From positions 62,001 to 126,000 of the forward strand of contig WGNL01000021.1 in NCBI GenBank assembly GCA_016124585.1: a stretch of 64,000 bases of DNA. Reading direction: 5' to 3'. Of this stretch, positions 36,918 through 45,217 are shown one piece after another. The notes under the pieces are model-generated. The model had not been told where the DNA came from. It was given only the letters and a program-made list of their open reading frames with translations, and did no database searches. Every line of letters starts with the position of its first letter. Positions within the stretch are counted from its first letter, which is position 1. The stretch is from Bacteroidota bacterium. Its GTDB lineage: Bacteria > Bacteroidota > Bacteroidia > Chitinophagales > Saprospiraceae. A program made the position numbers and the translations under genes.

Positions 36918-37271
36918 CTAACCTCCAACTTTGAGTATTCCCGTTTTCTCACCAAAATACTGCACAAACTTCTGCATGTCCACCGCCAGTTCCCGGTTTT
37001 GCGTTGCCTTAAAATAGGTGTCCGCCATTCCCCGCAGGGTCTGGAAGAAAAAACGGTCCATCTCGTTTACCTGCATATCGTGGGCCCATAGGTCAATTTT
37101 CATGGTATCCAAGGACTCTCTTTCAAACAACGAGAGCAGCATCCCCTTGCAGTTCACAGGCTTATCGCCATCGGTACGGTCGTCGGCATCCCAGTCTATG
37201 CTGGTAGGCACGTTCTTTTCGTCTAGGTTGACGGTGATTCTGATTTGGGAAGTTCGAGCTGGTTTTGTCAT
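36918..37271 (-). CDS. gldC: Gliding motility protein GldC
   Basis: A 117-residue cytoplasmic protein matching GldC, known from Flavobacterium gliding genetics as a protein that improves gliding but is not essential. Features seen are the N-terminal strand SQIRITVNLDEKNVPTSIDW, the GMLLSLFERESLDTMKIDLW block and the helix DRFFFQTLRGMADTYFKAT. Its start overlaps the stop of the upstream VPS10-like gene by four bases (ATGA), so it may be translated with it. No other gld or spr genes are in this window. Confidence 0.85.
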   Translation of the reverse strand: MTKPARTSQIRITVNLDEKNVPTSIDWDADDRTDGDKPVNCKGMLLSLFERESLDTMKIDLWAHDMQVNEMDRFFFQTLRGMADTYFKATQNRELAVDMQKFVQYFGEKTGILKVGG

Positions 37272-39817
37272 CGAATGGATTGTTTTATGAAACGACTAAC
37301 GCCGACTTTGTCACCCGATTTTAGCCTTAAAAAATATTGCCCTGCCGGAAGTGCACCTACTTCGAAGGACTGGTTGATTTGTTTTTCTTGCGTGGTCTTG
37401 GAAGTACCAAATTGACGTCCGTGAAGGTCAAAAATAGCCAGCTCAGTGACTTGATCCGCAGATGCTAGCGAGGCAGTCACCAAAATTTTATCCGTAGCTG
37501 GGTTCGGTGAAATCTTCAAGTCTTTCAGCGCAGCTAAGTTATTTTTTACAGCAGAAACTGGCTGTGTCAGCAGAGAATCAATAGGATATGTCATGATTGA
37601 CCGGGCAAAAGTACCAGCAATCAGCGTGTTTTGCACAGGATTCCAATCAAGGTCAAAACTAGGAATGTACGGCATATTTGTACCTAACCGTGACCATTCT
37701 TGTCCGCCGTTCAGCGTGGCATAAATCCCAGCGTCCGTAGCTACGAACAGTACCGAATCACCGTGACCAGGCAAAACAAAAAGATTATTTACGGCAATGT
37801 TCGGGAGGTTGCTGCTGATATCTTCCCAAGTTTGGCCCTGGTTGGTAGATCGGTGAACCCGTGGTATAAACTCGTTGTCCCGGTAGCCAGAATGAGTGAC
37901 ATACACCCAATTTTGGTTGGTAGGAGATGCTTCTACATCGGTCACATACCGGTCTGGCAAACCTGCAGAAATATTAGTCCACATGAAATCATCACCATCG
38001 TTGCGGTGGACGTTTCCGTCTGAAGTACCCACGTAAACGAGACCAGGTTCCAAAGGTGACTCAGAAATAGCAGAAATATTGTGGTGCCGAGGATTGAAAA
38101 TAAGCCCATCAGTCAAGTCATCACTGATTGCTTCCCAGAAAGGTATTGTACCTTCAGTACTTCGATACATTCGATAGGTTCCCGTGTAAAGAATCTCAGG
38201 GTTGTGGTTGCTCATTGCCACAGGCATGTCCCAATTTCGTCGGTCATTTTCATCAATCCCAAATTTTGCATCATAAAAAGACCCGCCGCCATCATCTGTC
38301 ACGACGAGGCCACCGTTTTGTGTTTCAGCATAAAAAACCAAGGGGTCGGTTGGATGGAATATAGCCTGAAAACCATCGCCGCCATAGATTCGGGGCCAAT
38401 CGTTAGGGGCATTGGCATTTCCACCTGTAGTGCCATTGTCCTGTGCGCCGCCGTAGTAGTTTTCAGGTTCGTGCGGATTGAAAGCAACCCGGTAAAACTG
38501 CGTGGTTGGGATATTTTCGATGTCCTGCCACGTATTGCCAGCATCCATGGATTTATAGGCGCCACCGTCCGTGGCGAGGTATAAATTGCCCGAATTTGTC
38601 ACTACAAGGTCGTGTTTATCCGCATGTACTTCATAAGTCCACCAAGGTGGCCCAAGTTGCTCCCAAAAACCGAGTTCAGGATAACCACGATAAAGTTCTA
38701 AGCCTAGCAAATACAGCTCGTCATCATTCGTCGGGCTTGTTCTCAATTGGCTGAAATACCAACCTTGTCCCGACATAGAACCTTCTGCGCCAAAGATGTC
38801 AATAGGCTCCCAATTATCGCCTGCATCGGTGGTTTTGAAAATGCCTGCCAGCTCCAAATCCGTCCCCACGAACATTGAATAGACCAGCCCTGGCGTCAAT
38901 TTTGAAATAGCCAACCCTGTACGGCTCATGTTGTCTGACGGCAGTCCATTGGTGAGTTGTGTCCAAGTATCGCCACCGTCAACGGTTTTGAAAACCTTTG
39001 CTCCAGGTCCCGAGATTGTGCTTTCCTGATTGCTGCGCACCCGGTCCCAACCGCTAGCGTAAAGGACATTTGGGTCAAATGGGTCCATCACCAAATCAGT
39101 AACCCCTGCTTGATCGCTGATGAAAAGCACTTGCTGCCAGTTCGCCCCGCCGTCAGTAGTACGATAGAGGCCACGTTCGTTGTCACGAATAAATGGCATG
39201 CCCATTGAGCTAGCGAAAATAATGTTTGGGTTGGCTGGATTAACTACAATTTTAGTGATGACCCGCTGCGCATCAAGCCCTATGTGAGTCCATGTATCAC
39301 CGCCGTCAGTTGACTTGTAGATACCGTCGCCAAGCATAGGATAAAAGGAAATATTTGGGTCGCCAGTGCCGACATAAATCGTCTGTGGGTTTGTTGGGTC
39401 GAAGGTCACGACACCGATTGATGGCCAGGTTTGAGTGTCAAAAACGGGTTCCCAGTTTTGCCCGGCATCAATTGTTCTCCACAAACCTCCACTAGAAAAA
39501 CCAGCGAAAATGATGTTCTCATTCTGCGGATTCACAGCCATCGTATTTACTCGTGCCCCAATATTGCCTGGCCCCTGCACGGTCCACTCCGCATCGAACC
39601 CAATCCCTCTCTGACTGCCCATAATCCGAGCTTCCGCCATGCCACTTTCATAAGCTTTGATATCCATGAAATCATCCGGGTAGGCCCGCTGAAGAAAAAA
39701 ATTTTCGTTGGGGAAATCGCTTTCTGAAAATTCAGACACTTTGTCTTCTGTTTGACAAGCTGTCAATGAAATGATGGCGAAATAGACAAGAAAATAGGGA
39801 ATGTGTCGGTTCAACAT
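37268..39817 (-). CDS. Sortilin/BNR-type propeller protein with lipobox and T9SS type A sorting domain
   Basis: An 849-residue secreted protein. The N-terminus (FLVYFAIISLTACQTED) carries a signal peptide with a lipobox-like LTAC. The body repeats the sialidase/sortilin (VPS10) unit many times: TIDAGQNWEPV, STDGGDTWTHI, TTDGGANWQQV, TVDGGDTWTQL, TTDAGDNWEPI, SMDAGNTWQDI, STNQGQTWEDI and LNGGQEWSRL. The C-terminal ~80 residues are a T9SS type A domain (LKISPNPATDKIL, LAIFDLHGRQF, LPAGQYFLRL). Related proteins are often annotated as glycosyl hydrolases without proven activity. Lipobox plus T9SS signal is an odd combination. The stop overlaps the gldC start. Confidence 0.82.
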   Translation of the reverse strand: MLNRHIPYFLVYFAIISLTACQTEDKVSEFSESDFPNENFFLQRAYPDDFMDIKAYESGMAEARIMGSQRGIGFDAEWTVQGPGNIGARVNTMAVNPQNENIIFAGFSSGGLWRTIDAGQNWEPVFDTQTWPSIGVVTFDPTNPQTIYVGTGDPNISFYPMLGDGIYKSTDGGDTWTHIGLDAQRVITKIVVNPANPNIIFASSMGMPFIRDNERGLYRTTDGGANWQQVLFISDQAGVTDLVMDPFDPNVLYASGWDRVRSNQESTISGPGAKVFKTVDGGDTWTQLTNGLPSDNMSRTGLAISKLTPGLVYSMFVGTDLELAGIFKTTDAGDNWEPIDIFGAEGSMSGQGWYFSQLRTSPTNDDELYLLGLELYRGYPELGFWEQLGPPWWTYEVHADKHDLVVTNSGNLYLATDGGAYKSMDAGNTWQDIENIPTTQFYRVAFNPHEPENYYGGAQDNGTTGGNANAPNDWPRIYGGDGFQAIFHPTDPLVFYAETQNGGLVVTDDGGGSFYDAKFGIDENDRRNWDMPVAMSNHNPEILYTGTYRMYRSTEGTIPFWEAISDDLTDGLIFNPRHHNISAISESPLEPGLVYVGTSDGNVHRNDGDDFMWTNISAGLPDRYVTDVEASPTNQNWVYVTHSGYRDNEFIPRVHRSTNQGQTWEDISSNLPNIAVNNLFVLPGHGDSVLFVATDAGIYATLNGGQEWSRLGTNMPYIPSFDLDWNPVQNTLIAGTFARSIMTYPIDSLLTQPVSAVKNNLAALKDLKISPNPATDKILVTASLASADQVTELAIFDLHGRQFGTSKTTQEKQINQSFEVGALPAGQYFLRLKSGDKVGVSRFIKQSIR

Positions 39818-39937
39818 ATCGGCAGAATTTTGGCTTTGCTCAAAATTAGACTCAGATGTAAAATTCTAATAATGAGCTATTTAGAGAATAATTGATAGCA
39901 TTAGTGTCAACAATAATTAAACCTGAATTTCACAAAC

Positions 39938-40648
39938 TTAACGCAAGTTTTTGGCAATTAATGCTTGGTCAATTTCCGCCGCCAAAGCTTGTAAAAAATG
40001 AGATGGATAAACATGGACGCCAGCCTTCAATCCTTGCGCTGCACTGACCATCGCCTTGGCCACCACGTCCGCCTCAATAGGTCGGTATTTCGTCAGTAGC
40101 CCACCTGTCAGTCGGTCAAATACTTTCCCAATCCTGCCTGCAAGTTGTTCTCCAAAACAGTTCTCGTTGCGCTCTCCTAGCAAAACCGACGGTTGGAAAA
40201 TATGCAATGACCAGAAGTCCAACTTACGCAAGGCGAGTTCCAATTCACCTTTCACACGGCTATAAAAAAACCTGGAGTTAGGGTCAGCTCCTACCGAAGA
40301 TACCAGTAAATACTGGCCAACTCGATTATCCAAAGCTATTTTCGCTACCTCAAAAGGATATGTAAAATCCACTTTATAAAATGCAGCTTTGCTGCCCGCA
40401 ATAGCCATTGTAGTTCCAAGGCAACAGAACAAATCGTCACCTTTCACAAGATGCTTGAACGATGCTGGATCGTCAAAATCCACGATATGCTGTACTAGTT
40501 TTGGATGTTTCAAATTCAACGGTTTTCGCACGAAAATGACTACATTTTCATACGCCGGGTGCAATAGCAGAAACTGGGTCAAGTACCCACCAATGAGGCC
40601 AGAGGCACCTAAAACTAAGGCAGTTTTATTATCTTTTGCTATTTCCAT
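39938..40648 (-). CDS. NAD(P)-binding Rossmann protein (atypical SDR, NmrA/HTATIP2-like)
   Basis: A 236-residue atypical short-chain dehydrogenase. Nucleotide-binding glycine motif ALVLGASGLIGGYLTQ at residues ~10-25; FCCLGTTMAIAGSKAAFYKVD and YLLVSSVGADPNSRFFYSRVKGELE follow, the latter containing the S..G and YSRVKGE (YxxxK type) elements. FQPSVLLGERNE is also typical of this subgroup. Such proteins may act as oxidoreductases or NADPH sensors; the substrate is unknown. Its ATG lies inside the 3' end of the upstream glycosyltransferase gene (10-base overlap), so it is the last gene of the 40-48 kb cluster. Confidence 0.85.
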   Translation of the reverse strand: MEIAKDNKTALVLGASGLIGGYLTQFLLLHPAYENVVIFVRKPLNLKHPKLVQHIVDFDDPASFKHLVKGDDLFCCLGTTMAIAGSKAAFYKVDFTYPFEVAKIALDNRVGQYLLVSSVGADPNSRFFYSRVKGELELALRKLDFWSLHIFQPSVLLGERNENCFGEQLAGRIGKVFDRLTGGLLTKYRPIEADVVAKAMVSAAQGLKAGVHVYPSHFLQALAAEIDQALIAKNLR

Positions 40649-41838
40649 TCTTCAATAATCATAGGCCATTGGTTCATAAGCCATTGCTTAAAACGCTCGG
40701 CCCGTGCTTCCCATGTCAGCGAGCGGGAGGTTTTGGCAGCATTGGCCGCCAATTTTTCCTGCATTTTTTCATCGGAAAACAAGAGGCGGATAGCCTCTGC
40801 GTTTTGAGCTGCATCGTCGGGATTTACGAGAATTCCGTTTTCGCCATGCTGAATCAGTTCCCGCATATCTGCCAAATTCGGAGCGACGATGGGGCGGCCT
40901 GCGGCCAAATAAGGGAACAATTTGAAGGGCAGCACAGTCCTGCCAAATTTCTCCATCGGTGCCGAAACGGGTGGAATTATTAGCGCATCGGCAGCATATA
41001 AATAAGGTGAAACTTCCTTGATGGGAAGCCGCTCCACCAGTATGACATTGTCAACTTTTTTTGCTTCGCAATAGGCTGTTAAACGGGTTATATCTTCCGG
41101 TTTTCCACCCACCAATAAAAAGATTAAATCAGGTAAATATGTCGCAATATCCACAAGGCTTTCGATGCATTTATTCTTCTGCATATTGCCTGTATAGACG
41201 ACATATTTTTTATTTATTCCCAGCTTTAATTGTTCCCTAGCTTCCTTTTTAGACAATATGGGCAGCATATCCGAATTGTCCACGCCATTGTGCAGCGTCA
41301 ATAATTTTTCCTTCGGAAAACCAACTTTCAGCATGGATTCCCTAGATACATGACTGTGCAAAACCATGCCGACGAACTTGTCACTTTGAGCCCGCTTCGC
41401 AAACCAGCGCATCGTCTTCGGGCTTTCATCGCCTAAGCGGCGATAGGTCTCGAACATGACTTTTTCACCAAAAAAAAAGGCCAACAAAACGGCAAATTTG
41501 TTCCGGGAATAAATCAAATGATATTGCTTCGAAAAGACCGCATATATCGTGGCAACCAGAGAATGAAAGAACTTCTCCAATTTCAATCCGCTCGTCGGCA
41601 CGGTCTTTAACACCTTGATTTTCAGATTGTTGGAAACGTTGTAGTATTTGGCGATTTCCTCCGCTTGGTCGTAGTTAGGTTTAAAAAACTGCTGTGCATT
41701 GGCTGGAATAATCAGCTCCACATCCATCCCGATTTGATGCATGCTGTTCACGTTTTTGATGACCTGCTGGGTGTTCGTGTTGTGGTGAGGGAAGCGCTCA
41801 CTGGCAATCATGGCAATGCGTGGAAGGGGCTTTTTCAT
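40639..41838 (-). CDS. GT4 family glycosyltransferase
   Basis: A 399-residue GT-B fold enzyme starting at the ATG 41836-41838 (MKKPLPRIAMIASERFP). The acceptor domain includes HHNTNTQQVIKN. The donor side has VYTGNMQKNKCIESLVDIA, LLVGGKPEDITRL and the PFKLFPYLAAGRPIVAPNL region ending in DMRELI (the EX7E-like acidic pair of GT4). It would transfer a sugar from an NDP-sugar. Its start overlaps the stop of the CDP-alcohol phosphatidyltransferase gene by four bases (ATGA), which points to coupled translation and a joint pathway, perhaps glycosylation of the lipid made there. Confidence 0.85.
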   Translation of the reverse strand: MKKPLPRIAMIASERFPHHNTNTQQVIKNVNSMHQIGMDVELIIPANAQQFFKPNYDQAEEIAKYYNVSNNLKIKVLKTVPTSGLKLEKFFHSLVATIYAVFSKQYHLIYSRNKFAVLLAFFFGEKVMFETYRRLGDESPKTMRWFAKRAQSDKFVGMVLHSHVSRESMLKVGFPKEKLLTLHNGVDNSDMLPILSKKEAREQLKLGINKKYVVYTGNMQKNKCIESLVDIATYLPDLIFLLVGGKPEDITRLTAYCEAKKVDNVILVERLPIKEVSPYLYAADALIIPPVSAPMEKFGRTVLPFKLFPYLAAGRPIVAPNLADMRELIQHGENGILVNPDDAAQNAEAIRLLFSDEKMQEKLAANAAKTSRSLTWEARAERFKQWLMNQWPMIIEEWK

Positions 41839-43049
41839 ACCTGATTTCCTTTTGCCTTTGATGCCGAAAAATGCGCCTGAACAGAAAAAACAAATACCAT
41901 GAACGCCATGATGGCAATATATATCAGCGCCCATTGCATTTTACCGAATATGCCCAGTATAAAAAATATAAGCGCAAATAAATCCCGCTTACCGAAGGCT
42001 GCCGCTACTTGGAATATTTTATCGAAAGTGCTGTTTCCATCTTGGAAACCATATTTCACATTTAATAGCGTTCCACCTGATTTAAACCTTAAAAGATAAA
42101 AATATAAACTGCCCAATGCGGCCACTGCAAATATGACTGATAATATGCCAGCCCATATAATATATGATGGTGCACTATTCAAAAATAAACCTGTTATGAT
42201 GCCGCCAAGCGCTGCCAAATAGGAGGTATTGTCCACCACGGTATCCAGCCATTGCCCGAAGGGTGAAGATTTGAATTTGAGGCGAGCCAATTCGCCGTCC
42301 ACGCCATCCAGCACGGAAGTAAAATGGAATAGCGCTCCGCCGATGAGGTAGTTCCAGTAGCCGCCTTTTGCCAAAAACCAAGCCGTGGAAAGTCCAATCA
42401 ATCCCGTCACGATGGTGAACTGGTTTGGCGTGATGCTGGTATGTGCCAGCACCCGGCTGAAACTTGTGGAAATCGGACGGTTCAGGTTTCGGGAAACCCA
42501 GCCATCGGTGGGCTTGGTCAGGCTTCGGATGAGGGCTTTTTTGACGGTTTTTTTCTCTTGGTTGTTGTGAACCGTTACGCAGATAAGTCCTTGAAAATCA
42601 AGTATTTTTGTTTGCAATACCTGCTGCTTGGCCAGCGTCAGCGCTTGCTCAAGATTTGGCCACTGTTCCTTGGCGATTGCCGTCAGGGCACTTTTGGGAT
42701 ACCAACCAATTTCCCCTGAACTGGTGGTCAAAATGGTCGTGGATTGCCCACTTTCTGCCAGTATTTGCTGTACACATTTGGGGTCAATGACCAGTGGCTC
42801 CGTCATCACAATCGCCCCATTTTCCACTGTTGGAAAAGCATTTTGAAAATCATCCGAGTATTGGATGTCCAGTTTCCAGTCTGATTTTTTACCCAAAAAA
42901 ACCTGCGCCGCTGCGGGCAAAAACACCTGCTCCACCCCACCCCGCTCCAATGCGTGGAGGCTGCGTTCCAGCACGGTCAGGCCATAAACCACGGTCTGAG
43001 CTACTGCTTGGTCCGGGACGAAAAGGAAGGCTGTTACCTTATTTTCCAT
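41835..43049 (-). CDS. CDP-alcohol phosphatidyltransferase with N-terminal nucleotidyltransferase-like domain (copy 1)
   Basis: A 404-residue protein. The C-terminal ~220 residues are a multi-pass CDP-alcohol phosphatidyltransferase with the full motif DGVDGELAR...GQWLDTVVD. The N-terminal ~170 residues resemble a nucleotidyltransferase fold (VPDQAVAQTVVYGLTVLERSLHALERGGV) but lack a clear GxGxRxx..PK signature. The combination recalls archaeal and bacterial bifunctional inositol-phosphate cytidylyltransferase/transferases. The junction reads LIRSLTKPTDGWVSRNLNRPIS and recurs almost word for word in the copy at 46823. It is predicted to join a CDP-activated alcohol to a second alcohol, giving a phosphodiester in the inner membrane. 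Confidence 0.85.
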   Translation of the reverse strand: MENKVTAFLFVPDQAVAQTVVYGLTVLERSLHALERGGVEQVFLPAAAQVFLGKKSDWKLDIQYSDDFQNAFPTVENGAIVMTEPLVIDPKCVQQILAESGQSTTILTTSSGEIGWYPKSALTAIAKEQWPNLEQALTLAKQQVLQTKILDFQGLICVTVHNNQEKKTVKKALIRSLTKPTDGWVSRNLNRPISTSFSRVLAHTSITPNQFTIVTGLIGLSTAWFLAKGGYWNYLIGGALFHFTSVLDGVDGELARLKFKSSPFGQWLDTVVDNTSYLAALGGIITGLFLNSAPSYIIWAGILSVIFAVAALGSLYFYLLRFKSGGTLLNVKYGFQDGNSTFDKIFQVAAAFGKRDLFALIFFILGIFGKMQWALIYIAIMAFMVFVFSVQAHFSASKAKGNQV

Positions 43050-43073
43050 GAAAAAATTTTATTAGAAAGCACA

Positions 43074-43118
43074 AACGTCGGCGTCCCGATAGCTATCGGG
43101 ATGAACCTCCCCGACGTT
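43074..43118. repeat. Composite palindromic repeat (nested palindrome)
   Basis: Outer ends AACGTCGG and CCCCGACGTT are inverted; between them lies a perfect 18-base palindrome TCCCGATAGCTATCGGGA (43084-43101). The right part (AACCTCCCCGACGTT) recurs in the palindrome at 47580-47612 inside a coding sequence. The element sits between the CDP-alcohol transferase gene and the membrane protein gene. Confidence 0.75.
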
Positions 43119-43125
43119 GTTGGCA

Positions 43126-43956
43126 TCAAACCAATCCCTGGTGCGGAGCCATGAAAGCCATGATTCCTGCAATGATGACGAACAACCAACAGGCGATGAA
43201 CACCGCCACGAATGGCTTGCGCCGCTGCTCCATTTCGGGGAATTTTACGGGCATCCCTTGGAATTTCCCACGGGGCCGACTGGGAAAAAAGAAGGTTTTG
43301 TAAGTCTCGATGCTGGCGATGGTAAAGCCGAGGCTACACAAGGCAATCGCCACGAAATTGTCGGTCAGGTTCGCTGCCACCCAGCCCCAAGAGTAGGCCA
43401 CGGCAGGACTGCGGAAGAATTTAAACCACTCGAAACCCTCAATCGGGGCGTCCTTCCATGCGCCGCCGAAGGCCGAAATCCAGCCGCCGACGCTCAGGAA
43501 TGCGAGGATGAGGTAGGGGTTCAGCGGCAAGTTGCCCGCTTGGTACATGTGCCAAAGTGTGACCAATCCCCAACTCACCAACACGATGCCACCCACATAG
43601 AAAAAGGCAGCGATGTAGCGGTCACGCTTGCTTTCCACGATGCGCCCGAAGACGTGCAACTGCATCGGGATGAAGAATTTGGTCTGGTCGGAAGTGCGCA
43701 AAAACGTCTTCCAAATCTCGATGATCGCACGTTCAGAGGTGTAAACGCTGCCCCAAAGCAGGTAAACGCCCGCCGCTGTGCTGAGGTCAAGTCCGATGAG
43801 TTTCCAAAGGAAAAATGCCAGCAAAATGGCCACGATGGTACTCCGAAAATACCGGAGCCAGGTGAAGCCTTCGTAAGGGGTATCCTTATACATGCCCCAA
43901 GTGGAAGTGTGCAATCCGGCGGTGAGGCCGGTAAGAAAAACTAAGAGTATTTCCAT
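43126..43956 (-). CDS. Multi-pass membrane protein with internal duplication
   Basis: A 276-residue membrane protein of unknown family with about seven helices. The two halves repeat each other. The first half has YKDTPYEGFTWLRYFRSTIVA followed by a helix and SERAIIEIWKTFLR. The second has WKDAPIEGFEWFKFFRSPAVA followed by a helix and IASIETYKTFFFP. The shared signature is KDxPxEGFxWxxxFRSxxVA with a downstream E..KTF. The invariant charged residues next to membrane segments suggest a binding site repeated with pseudo-twofold symmetry. It lies in the cluster with CDP-alcohol transferases. Transporter, flippase or carrier are guesses. Confidence 0.7.
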   Translation of the reverse strand: MEILLVFLTGLTAGLHTSTWGMYKDTPYEGFTWLRYFRSTIVAILLAFFLWKLIGLDLSTAAGVYLLWGSVYTSERAIIEIWKTFLRTSDQTKFFIPMQLHVFGRIVESKRDRYIAAFFYVGGIVLVSWGLVTLWHMYQAGNLPLNPYLILAFLSVGGWISAFGGAWKDAPIEGFEWFKFFRSPAVAYSWGWVAANLTDNFVAIALCSLGFTIASIETYKTFFFPSRPRGKFQGMPVKFPEMEQRRKPFVAVFIACWLFVIIAGIMAFMAPHQGLV

Positions 43957-43977
43957 AGTCAGTTTGTCGTTATGGTT

Positions 43978-44078
43978 GGTTTCGGGTTTCAGGTTTTTGG
44001 TTTCAGGGAGGGACTAGGAGTTTATCAGGCACCCCCTGAAACCCTAGACCTGAAACCTGAAACCATAAACCTGAAACC
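43978..44078. repeat. Intergenic inverted repeat built from GGTTTCAGG words
   Basis: The left arm contains GGTTTCGGGTTTCAGG and TTGGTTTCAGGG. The right arm contains CCCTGAAACCCTAG, CCTGAAACCTGAAACC and CCTGAAACC. The unit CCTGAAACC or its complement occurs about six times in 100 bases. It lies upstream of the duplicated membrane protein gene and downstream of the Gfo/Idh/MocA gene. Confidence 0.65.
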
Positions 44079-44114
44079 AAAAAAGTCCGCAAAGGTAGCC
44101 AAGTCACTTAGAAT

Positions 44115-45098
44115 TCAAGCACCTGCCGTGCGATAAGCTTCTTCTATCATCGCCACGTCCCTTTTTGCCAGTGTATAATGGAAAGCAGGCTCCTCTCCGT
44201 TGCGCAGCGCCGCAAAAAAATCCCGGAACATGGCCTGCTTGCCGAGTATGTCCGCAAAACCGGGGAAGAGGAACCGCCACCGCTTGCCACGGATGAGCAT
44301 GAACAACCCATTCGACTCAAAAGTTATGGACCCGGCCGTGCCGTAAATCCGGCAGAGGCGCAGGCCTCCGAAAATCGTATTCACTTCCCAGGAATACAGC
44401 AGCGTGGCGATGGGGCCATCTTTGTATTTCACCACCATTTGCGAGCTGCGCTCCAGCCCGTTGGGCTTTTCCTTTTTGGGTAAAAACCCCGTAACCGATT
44501 GAATATCAAGCCCTAAGTTGCTGACGAAATTGACCCAGTGGATACCCCCCTCGAAGAGCGCACCGCCACCTGTGAGGGCTTGGTCGTCCCGCCAGTCGTC
44601 CGTTTTTTGGGTTTTGGTGGCGTTGAAAATCATGAATTTCAGGTGGCCGATGGGTTGTTCGGCCAGCACTTGGCGGAGTTTTCGAAGCAGGGGTTTGTAG
44701 AAATAATTTTCGGCGACCATCACCTGCACGCCCGTTTTCTGCCGCTCGGCGTCCACCAAATCGAAGTCAGAGGATTTGAAAAACGGCGGCTTTTCGAGGA
44801 TGACATGCTTGCCTGCCCGCACGGCTGCCAGCGCCAGTTCGAGGTGGTCGGCGGGGGGTGTGGCGATGAAAATCACGTCAATTTTCAGCGACGAAATAGC
44901 GGACTGGTAGGAACCAAAATGGCCGCTGCCCTTGAGTTTTTGGGTAAACTCCAAGGCCTTGGCCTCGCTCCGACTGGCGTAGTAGCACTGCACGTCGCTG
45001 AATTTTTGCAGCAACTTGCCGTGCTTGGCGGTGATGTTGCCGCAGCCGAGGAAAGCTAAACGGATGGGTTGGGTGGAAGGTATTTTTTTGAATGTCAT
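44115..45098 (-). CDS. Gfo/Idh/MocA family oxidoreductase
   Basis: A 327-residue cytoplasmic NAD(P)-dependent dehydrogenase. Rossmann part: IRLAFLGCGNITAKHGKLL, SLKIDVIFIATPPADHLELAL and KHVILEKPPF with the EKP lysine. The substrate part has GGALFEGGIHWVNFVSNLG (the conserved histidine at the active site) and ends in KRDVAMIEEAYRTAG. Family members oxidise sugars, inositols or amino-sugar derivatives. Its place between a GMC oxidoreductase and a CDP-alcohol transferase gene suggests it makes or modifies the polar head group. Confidence 0.88.
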   Translation of the reverse strand: MTFKKIPSTQPIRLAFLGCGNITAKHGKLLQKFSDVQCYYASRSEAKALEFTQKLKGSGHFGSYQSAISSLKIDVIFIATPPADHLELALAAVRAGKHVILEKPPFFKSSDFDLVDAERQKTGVQVMVAENYFYKPLLRKLRQVLAEQPIGHLKFMIFNATKTQKTDDWRDDQALTGGGALFEGGIHWVNFVSNLGLDIQSVTGFLPKKEKPNGLERSSQMVVKYKDGPIATLLYSWEVNTIFGGLRLCRIYGTAGSITFESNGLFMLIRGKRWRFLFPGFADILGKQAMFRDFFAALRNGEEPAFHYTLAKRDVAMIEEAYRTAGA

Positions 45099-45217
45099 AA
45101 TATCTTAAGGTCGTCGGAAGGCTTAGTAAGCCCTACGCAAGAGGGATTGCTAAGCCAATACTAGCCTAATTAAGGTACCATGGCTTAAAAATCCCTCGTT
45201 CCTCGGGCTTTTCAATC

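Noticed and set aside
43117-43944. 275-codon plus-strand frame opposite the duplicated membrane protein
   Set aside because: Long only because of high GC; it is the reverse of a clear membrane protein and is rich in charged low-complexity residues.
44538-45059. 173-codon plus-strand frame opposite the Gfo/Idh/MocA gene
   Set aside because: Shadow frame on the antisense strand of a well-supported enzyme.
45120-45156. Hairpin GGCTTAG/CTAAGCC upstream of the Gfo/Idh/MocA gene
   Set aside because: Only a 7-bp stem with a large loop and no T run; no evidence of function.
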